A program made the position numbers and the translations under genes. The notes below the pieces were generated by a model. The model had not been told where the DNA came from, did no database searches, and was given only the letters and a program-made list of their open reading frames with translations. Source: Phycisphaerae bacterium (GTDB taxonomy: Bacteria > Planctomycetota > Phycisphaerae > WQYP01). From it: DNA of 6,042 nucleotides. The stretch covers positions 1 to 6,042 of the forward strand of contig JABEVA010000137.1 in NCBI GenBank assembly GCA_013044065.1, written 5' to 3'. Below, one piece after another: positions 1 through 4,276 of the stretch (position 1 is its first letter; every line of letters begins with the position of its first letter).

Positions 1-146
1 CTTTTCCACTGGGCTACACCCGCCGCCACTATCAACAGCCCGGCCAGCAGCACAACGATCCGCCATGTCAGTGGCCGGGGCGCGGCCATCGGCGTTTGCG
101 GCGCATCGCCTTGCCCGGGGTCAGGCACTGTATCATCGTCTTTCAA
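1..146 (-). CDS. Hypothetical membrane-anchored protein, N-terminal part
   Basis: I do not recognise this protein. An open frame begins just after the rny stop codon and runs off the window edge, giving 48 codons plus two bases. From the TTG start at 146 it opens with an acidic, proline-rich stretch (KDDDTVPDPGQGDAP, residues 2-16). A likely transmembrane helix follows at about residues 30-45 (IVVLLAGLLIVAAGVA), preceded by Arg24 and Arg29. The TTG start is chosen because AAGAG (154-158) sits 7 bases upstream as a ribosome binding site. GTG at 128 and ATG at 89 are in-frame alternatives. Only 12 bases separate it from rny, so the two are probably one transcript. The shape suggests a single-pass or anchored envelope protein with its N-terminus in the cytoplasm. 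Function cannot be judged because the bulk of the protein lies outside the window. Confidence 0.5.
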   Translation of the reverse strand, partial: MKDDDTVPDPGQGDAPQTPMAAPRPLTWRIVVLLAGLLIVAAGVAQWK

Positions 147-158
147 ACCAGTGCTCTT

Positions 159-1793
159 TTATCGTGCCAGTTCCACAGCCCGCACCTCGCGTAGCACGGT
201 GACCCTTATTTCACCCGGGAAGGTCATTTCATTTTGAATGCGTTTGGCCACTTCACGGGCTATCAATTTAGCCGCAGCGTCGTCGCAGCGTTCGGGATCC
301 ACGATGACCCGCACTTCGCGACCGGCCTGAATGGCAAAGGCCTGCCGCACCCCGGGAAAGCTTGTGGCGATGGCTTCCAGTTCCTGCAAACGTTTGATGT
401 AGCGTTCCAGACTTTCCCGCCTCGCTCCCGGCCGCGCGCCGCTGATCGCATCGGCGGCCATGACAATGGGCGTATACGGCGAGGTGGCGGGAATGTCGTT
501 GTGGTGTCCGCCGATGGCGTTGAGTACGGCTTCCGGCTCGTTGAATTTGCGGCAGAATTCCATACCCAAAGCCGGGTGGCCACCCTCCTGATCATGATCC
601 ATGGCCTTGCCGATGTCATGGAGCAGCCCGGCCCGCCGGGCCAGCGCCGAATCCAGACGCAATTCATCGGCGATCATCTGCGATAAAAAGGCCACTTCCA
701 TGGAGTGGCGAAGGACGTTTTGCCCATAGCTGGTGCGATAATGCAGCCGCCCCAGCATTTCCGAAATCCGTGGATTCAGGCCGCCGATATTGGCTTCCAG
801 CGTAGCCTTCTTCCCGATTTGCCGAATATTGTTTTCCATTTCCTTTTCCGTGAGTTTGGCGATTTCCTCGATCCGCGCCGGGTGAATTCGGCCGTCGGCA
901 ATCAGTTTCTCCATGGTCAGTCGGGCCACTTCCCGCCGAATCGGATCAAAACAATTGACGGTAATCACGCCGGGCGTGTCATCAATAATGACATCCACGC
1001 CCGTGGCCTGTTCAAACGCCCGGATGTTGCGGCCCTCGCGACCGATGATGCGGCCTTTCATATCATCGCTGGGAATGGCCACCGCTTTGGTGGTGCCTTC
1101 ACTGGTTACTTCGGCGGCGTACCGCTGCATGGCCTGAAGCATGATATTGGTGGAACGTTGCTTGGCCTCTTCACGGGCCTGCTCCTCTATTTTATCCACC
1201 ATGGCCGCCATATCGCGCCGCACCTCGGCTTCCACACGGGTCAGCAGAAGCTGGCGGGCTTCTTCCATGCTCAAGTTGGTGATTTGAATAAGCAGTTCCT
1301 TCTGCCGATCCAAGGCTTGATCCAACTGCTGTTCCTTGGCCTGCATATTGCGGCTGCGATCGGCGAGCGAACGTTCCATGCCCTCCAGATTTTTTTCTTT
1401 GGTGGTCAGGGTATCAAGTTTGCGATCCAGCATGTCTTCGCGCTTGAGCAGGCGCTGTTCGAGTGTGCGCAATTCCTCCCTTAAGGCATCCAGCTCCTTT
1501 TCCGAAACTTCCTTTATTTTAACGGCCTGATCCCGGGCCGACATTTCCGCCTGCCGCACAATATCCACGGCCTTGCGCCCGGCATCAGAGAGCACATCAT
1601 CCGCCTGCAATTTTTGCCGCTGTCGGGCCGATTTACCCAACACCTTGATCACCACGGCGATAAGCCCGCCCCCCACGGCAAACCCGACCAACGCACTGAT
1701 AGCTTCAATCTGAATCGTGAAAGCCGCCGGTCCCGGCAGCATCCCCCGCCCCAGGGAAGAAAATAGCAGATTGTATATAGCGTCATGGCTCAT
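159..1793 (-). CDS. rny: Ribonuclease Y (membrane-anchored endoribonuclease)
   Basis: RNase Y is a membrane-tethered, metal-dependent endoribonuclease that starts mRNA decay in many bacteria lacking RNase E. The 544-residue product has the full family architecture. A transmembrane anchor lies at about residues 29-51. A long charged coiled coil runs from about 55 to 220. A KH RNA-binding domain at about 235-300 carries the signature GRIIGREGRNIRAFE (247-261). The HD phosphohydrolase domain spans about 360-450, with metal-ligand candidates His363, His392-Asp393 (HDIGK) and Asp448 (AADAISGARPG). The family-typical C-terminal region ends in ELAR. Length is slightly above the usual 510-530 because about 28 residues precede the anchor. 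The start at 1793 is supported by a GTGAGG ribosome binding site; Met18 is an in-frame alternative. The gene is followed after 12 bases by a membrane-protein frame. All catalytic residues appear intact and the frame is unbroken. Confidence 0.97.
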   Translation of the reverse strand: MSHDAIYNLLFSSLGRGMLPGPAAFTIQIEAISALVGFAVGGGLIAVVIKVLGKSARQRQKLQADDVLSDAGRKAVDIVRQAEMSARDQAVKIKEVSEKELDALREELRTLEQRLLKREDMLDRKLDTLTTKEKNLEGMERSLADRSRNMQAKEQQLDQALDRQKELLIQITNLSMEEARQLLLTRVEAEVRRDMAAMVDKIEEQAREEAKQRSTNIMLQAMQRYAAEVTSEGTTKAVAIPSDDMKGRIIGREGRNIRAFEQATGVDVIIDDTPGVITVNCFDPIRREVARLTMEKLIADGRIHPARIEEIAKLTEKEMENNIRQIGKKATLEANIGGLNPRISEMLGRLHYRTSYGQNVLRHSMEVAFLSQMIADELRLDSALARRAGLLHDIGKAMDHDQEGGHPALGMEFCRKFNEPEAVLNAIGGHHNDIPATSPYTPIVMAADAISGARPGARRESLERYIKRLQELEAIATSFPGVRQAFAIQAGREVRVIVDPERCDDAAAKLIAREVAKRIQNEMTFPGEIRVTVLREVRAVELAR

Positions 1794-1800
1794 AAGAACA

Positions 1801-1806
1801 CCTCAC
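1801..1806 (-). promoter_or_regulatory. rny ribosome binding site
   Basis: Read on the minus strand, GTGAGG ends 7 bases before the ATG at 1793, which is good Shine-Dalgarno spacing. It decides the rny start in favour of Met1. The in-frame Met18 would bring the membrane anchor closer to the N-terminus, as in most RNase Y proteins. A G-rich stretch also lies just before Met18, so the choice is likely but not certain. Confidence 0.6.
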
Positions 1807-1860
1807 TCAAGCCAGCTTCACCCATTCCAACGGAACAGTGAAACTGTAAAGCCGCAGCAG

Positions 1861-1885
1861 TTCGCCCGGCAACGTGCCCGGCGAA
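1861..1885. repeat. 25-bp inverted repeat upstream of rny
   Basis: TTCGCC-C-GGCA, loop ACG, TGCC-C-GGCGAA. Ten of eleven positions pair, with one central C-C mismatch (G-G on the other strand) and a 3-base loop. It sits 68-92 bases upstream of the rny start. Neither strand has a following T-run, so it is not an intrinsic terminator. It could be an RNA stem in the rny leader or a dimeric operator. The sequence shows only the symmetry; either role is inferred. Confidence 0.65.
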
Positions 1886-2419
1886 TGGTTGAAGGAATCT
1901 CGAGGCTTATCGCTTCAGGTTCGGTCGCACCGACCCGGCTTGGGAGATATCACGCAGGATTAAAACAGATGACCAATGGAGAAAATTACCGCCAACACGG
2001 CCGCGACCCCGGCCAGACACCGGGGCCGACGATCTTATTGCGAATCATGGAATTGATGCTTTCCGATGCGACGCAACCGACCGACGCCTTGGGTGGAGTC
2101 CCCCTGCCCGGCAATTTTCCATGGGAAACATTCCAAGCGGTCTGGCCCGGAATATCCAGCCCAAGGTGATGCCCGGATCCAAGTTCACCCAGCGGCATCC
2201 ATGGCGGGTTGTAGGGATTGTTTTCCACTGTTGGTTCACCATTCGTCAATCTATTCGGTTCGCCCGGCAAACCGGTCTTCCCTGATAGCTTTTCAATTCC
2301 ACCCAGGGAAAACTTTAACCGGCGTGCAGGATTGGTCGAGGAGGCATTGTTCAATCTTCACCGCAACCAATCGGCTTTATAAGCCACGCACTCCGTATCA
2401 ACTCACACGTCACACCGTG

Positions 2420-2448
2420 AAAAAACCAACCCCCGGCCCACCGGCTGG
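2420..2448 (-). terminator. Candidate intrinsic terminator or attenuator (minus strand)
   Basis: On the minus strand CCAGCC (2448-2443) pairs with GGTTGG (2431-2426), including one G-U pair. The loop is 11 bases and G-rich, and six T follow directly (2425-2420). This is the form of a rho-independent terminator. No minus-strand gene ends just upstream. It lies about 20 bases after the predicted start of the minus-strand promoter at 2475-2503, so it would end a transcript of about 50 bases or act as an attenuator for transcription toward rny. Confidence 0.45.
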
Positions 2449-2474
2449 AGATTATCGATTTTCCACACTTTGTA

Positions 2475-2503
2475 ATCTTACCAGATTCTTTTTGTAACGT
2501 CAA
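2475..2503 (-). promoter_or_regulatory. Candidate sigma70-type promoter facing rny
   Basis: On the minus strand, -35 TTGACG (2503-2498), a 17-base spacer and -10 TAAGAT (2480-2475) preceded by TGG, forming an extended -10. Five of six -35 bases and four of six -10 bases match the consensus. Predicted transcription start is near 2468. It is the best minus-strand promoter seen in the gap and may serve rny from about 675 bases away, or only the short RNA ending at the terminator near 2420. Confidence 0.5.
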
Positions 2504-2574
2504 TGTTTTATCCCGGAGAATGGAACATGCGAACATAAGGAGCGGCCTTGAGCATTCGTTTTGCCGGCCGTCGC

Positions 2575-2604
2575 TTGACGTTATACCTTGGCTCATGTTA
2601 TACC
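2575..2604 (+). promoter_or_regulatory. Candidate imuB-dnaE2 promoter
   Basis: -35 TTGACG (2575-2580), an 18-base spacer and -10 TATACC (2599-2604). The predicted start is near 2611, giving a leader of about 28 bases before the imuB ATG. The -35 box lies in TTGACGTTA, which also forms the -35 region of the divergent minus-strand promoter. The -10 is overlapped by a perfect palindrome, as expected for a repressed promoter. Confidence 0.5.
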
Positions 2605-2605
2605 T
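2580..2605 (+). repeat. Tandem direct repeat in the imuB promoter
   Basis: The 9-mer GTTATACCT occurs at 2580-2588 and again at 2597-2605, start-to-start distance 17 bp. The second copy is part of the palindrome at 2596-2609. The first copy keeps the left arm and centre but not the right arm. Tandem copies inside a promoter suggest two regulator sites, one complete and one partial. Confidence 0.6.
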
Positions 2606-2609
2606 AACA
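2596..2609. promoter_or_regulatory. Candidate SOS-type operator (14-bp palindrome)
   Basis: TGTTA-TACC-TAACA is a perfect palindrome with 5-base arms and a 4-base centre, lying over the predicted -10 of the mutagenesis cassette. Verrucomicrobia LexA is known to bind a 14-bp palindrome, TGTTC-N4-GAACA. This site has the same length and spacing and differs by one base in each arm (A/T for C/G). imuB-dnaE2 cassettes are classic LexA targets. That LexA binds here is inference; another dimeric repressor is possible. Confidence 0.45.
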
Positions 2610-2638
2610 AAATACGAACACTTGGAATATGGGGATCC

Positions 2639-4243
2639 ATGGCCCAACGAATTGTTTATCTCTACTTCCCATTTTGGGATATTCAACGCATCCGGCGCAA
2701 ACGCTGGCCCGGCCTCTCCGCCACCGCATGCCAACAGGCCATGTTGCCTCCCATGATGCTCATCCATCATCGGCATCGCCAGGAAATTGTCTTCCGCTGC
2801 TGCCGACAATGTTGGAATCTGGGCCTTCGACCGGGAGCGCCGTTGGTGCAGGCCCAAGCTATTTTACCCGCAACACCATCGCCACAAATTCTGCCTTTCG
2901 ACCCCGCCGCCAGTCGTAAATCCATCACCAACTTGGCCCGATGGATGATGCGCTTTTCCCCTCAAGTAAGCGTGGACGAACACACCTCTACCACCCATCC
3001 CGAACCCACCCCCGATGGACTCATCCTTGATATTTCCGGTGTGGCGCACCTGTTTGGCGGAGAAATATTTTTACTCCAGCGCATCCGGCATCTGCTGGAT
3101 CAAAAAGGCCTGCAGGTAAAACTCGCAGCGGCACCCACCATTGGTGCCGCCTGGGCCTTGGCCAGATTTGCCCCGCCACCCGTTATTCTCGCTGCGCCAA
3201 CGGATCTTGCGAATCTGCTGCAACCTCTGCCGCCGGCGGCATTGCGCATTGCCCCGGCCACCCAAAATTTCTTGGATGAGGTGGGAATTACCACCATCGG
3301 CGATCTGCTCAACCTGCCGCCCCATTCACTGGCCTTGCACGCTGGTACCCAAGTGCTCCACCGACTGCACCAGGCTCTGGGAATTCAGGCTGAACTTTTC
3401 GCACCGCTGCGCTTTGACCAGGCGCTGACCGTGCAATGCCGTGGCGATGGTCCCATGATGGACTTGCCCCCCATACTGGCCGCCGCCCACACTCTGGTAG
3501 CCCAATTCGCCATGGCCCTGCAGATGCGGGGACAAAGCCTCACCGCCTGCCAACTCGACTTTGCCGGCCCGGATCTGGCCCCATGTTCCACCTTCATCAC
3601 ACTCGCCCAACCATGCCAACAGGCCTCCCATCTCTGGACTTTACTGCGGCCCAAAATTGAAGCTCTGCGTTTAACCGGCGGCGTGGAAACCATGACCCTG
3701 ATGGCTGTGGATTTTGTTCCAGCACCCCAGCAACAGTTGCCCACCCATCGGACCGACGACGATATGTTTTCCCGTGAAAATCTTACCCGTCTTGGTCACA
3801 CCCTGGATATTTTGCGTACCCGTCTGGCGGAACACGCCATCCGCCGCATCGCCCCCCTGGAATCGCACGTGCCGGAACAATCCGTGGCCTATCCGCCATT
3901 TTTACCCTCTTGGCACGCACACAGAAACACCGCCGCCCCGGATGGCGGAAAGAGTTTCACCTGGCTCCAATCTTATCGTCCGTCAGTCCTGCTGGCTCAT
4001 CCGGAACCGATCCACGCCACCGTCTCCGCACCGGACCAGGCGCCTTCCCACCTGCAATGGAGACACTTGGAATATCGCTGCGTCCACGGCCTGGGGCCGG
4101 AACGTCTGGATACCCCATGGTGGCGATCGGATCCTCCGGAAACCCGTGATTATTTCATCGTTGACACCCACCCTGGCCAATGGCTGTGGATTTTTCATGA
4201 ACTGCACAGCGATCGATGGTTTGTCCATGGGTTATGGGTGTAA
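2639..4243 (+). CDS. imuB: ImuB, Y-family polymerase-like mutasome subunit
   Basis: ImuB is the polymerase-like hub of the ImuA-ImuB-DnaE2 mutasome. It brings DnaE2 to the replication clamp for error-prone bypass of damage and is normally not itself a polymerase. The 534-residue product has the family marks in order: N-terminal RIVYLYFPFWDIQRIRR (4-20) in place of the catalytic Asp motif of active Y-family enzymes; LGLRPGAPLVQAQAILP (61-77); GLILDISGVAHLFGGE (127-142); a helix-hairpin-helix thumb at about 197-250; a little-finger-like domain at about 255-360; and the C-terminal ImuB domain with YRCVHGLGPERLDTPWW (479-495) and RWFVHGLWV at the very end. DDDMF (373-377) lies where many ImuB proteins have the clamp-binding motif, but it is a weak match. 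The ATG at 2639 is chosen over an in-frame TTG at 2588 that lies inside the promoter. The ribosome binding site is poor (GGGGA too close, GGAA further off). No imuA precedes it. Confidence 0.93.
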   Translation: MAQRIVYLYFPFWDIQRIRRKRWPGLSATACQQAMLPPMMLIHHRHRQEIVFRCCRQCWNLGLRPGAPLVQAQAILPATPSPQILPFDPAASRKSITNLARWMMRFSPQVSVDEHTSTTHPEPTPDGLILDISGVAHLFGGEIFLLQRIRHLLDQKGLQVKLAAAPTIGAAWALARFAPPPVILAAPTDLANLLQPLPPAALRIAPATQNFLDEVGITTIGDLLNLPPHSLALHAGTQVLHRLHQALGIQAELFAPLRFDQALTVQCRGDGPMMDLPPILAAAHTLVAQFAMALQMRGQSLTACQLDFAGPDLAPCSTFITLAQPCQQASHLWTLLRPKIEALRLTGGVETMTLMAVDFVPAPQQQLPTHRTDDDMFSRENLTRLGHTLDILRTRLAEHAIRRIAPLESHVPEQSVAYPPFLPSWHAHRNTAAPDGGKSFTWLQSYRPSVLLAHPEPIHATVSAPDQAPSHLQWRHLEYRCVHGLGPERLDTPWWRSDPPETRDYFIVDTHPGQWLWIFHELHSDRWFVHGLWV

Positions 4244-4276
4244 GCTATCCACCACCGCCTGCCACAAGGTGCTCTC

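Larger units (their letters stand above)
1794..2574. other. Long divergent intergenic region, no convincing gene
   Basis: About 780 bases between rny and the imuB promoter contain no frame I can defend and no recognisable tRNA, tmRNA, RNase P RNA or SRP RNA. On the minus strand it would form a long rny leader. It is rich in short hairpins: 2007-2012 with 2020-2025 (CCCCGG/CCGGGG), 1923-1927 with 1931-1935 (GGTCG/CGACC), 2116-2120 with 2124-2128 (TTTCC/GGAAA), 1835-1839 with 1843-1847 (ACAGT/ACTGT), and the strong hairpin at 1861-1885. An open minus-strand frame (1986-2354, TTG start, 122 codons) has no recognisable domain. A 24-codon open stretch in another minus frame (2034 down to 1960) reads like a membrane helix (CLAGVAAVLAVIFSIGHLF) but has no start codon. 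These could be remnants of a decayed small gene. Confidence 0.6.

Noticed and set aside
1986..2354. Minus-strand open frame of 122 codons with TTG start in the intergenic region
   Set aside because: No recognisable domain, weak ribosome binding site, and many Pro/Gly/Asn residues as in translated noncoding DNA. Kept only as a possible decayed gene in the intergenic entry.
2420..2448. The same hairpin as a plus-strand terminator
   Set aside because: On the plus strand the A-run precedes the stem and no T-run follows.
2066..2497. Plus-strand open frame across the intergenic region
   Set aside because: The product has no family-like pattern and runs across the hairpin and A-run of the minus-strand terminator. 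It reads as chance.
1794..2574. tRNA, 6S RNA, RNase P, tmRNA or SRP RNA in the gap
   Set aside because: None of the conserved cores was found on either strand. The TTCG-containing stretches near 1920 and 2260 do not form a T-arm with an acceptor stem.
2588..2638. Upstream TTG start adding 17 residues to ImuB
   Set aside because: It lies between the predicted -35 and -10, and the added residues do not resemble ImuB N-termini. The ATG at 2639 matches the family start.
2351..2857. Minus-strand open frame over the imuB start
   Set aside because: It is antisense to the well-supported imuB N-terminus and crosses both promoters.
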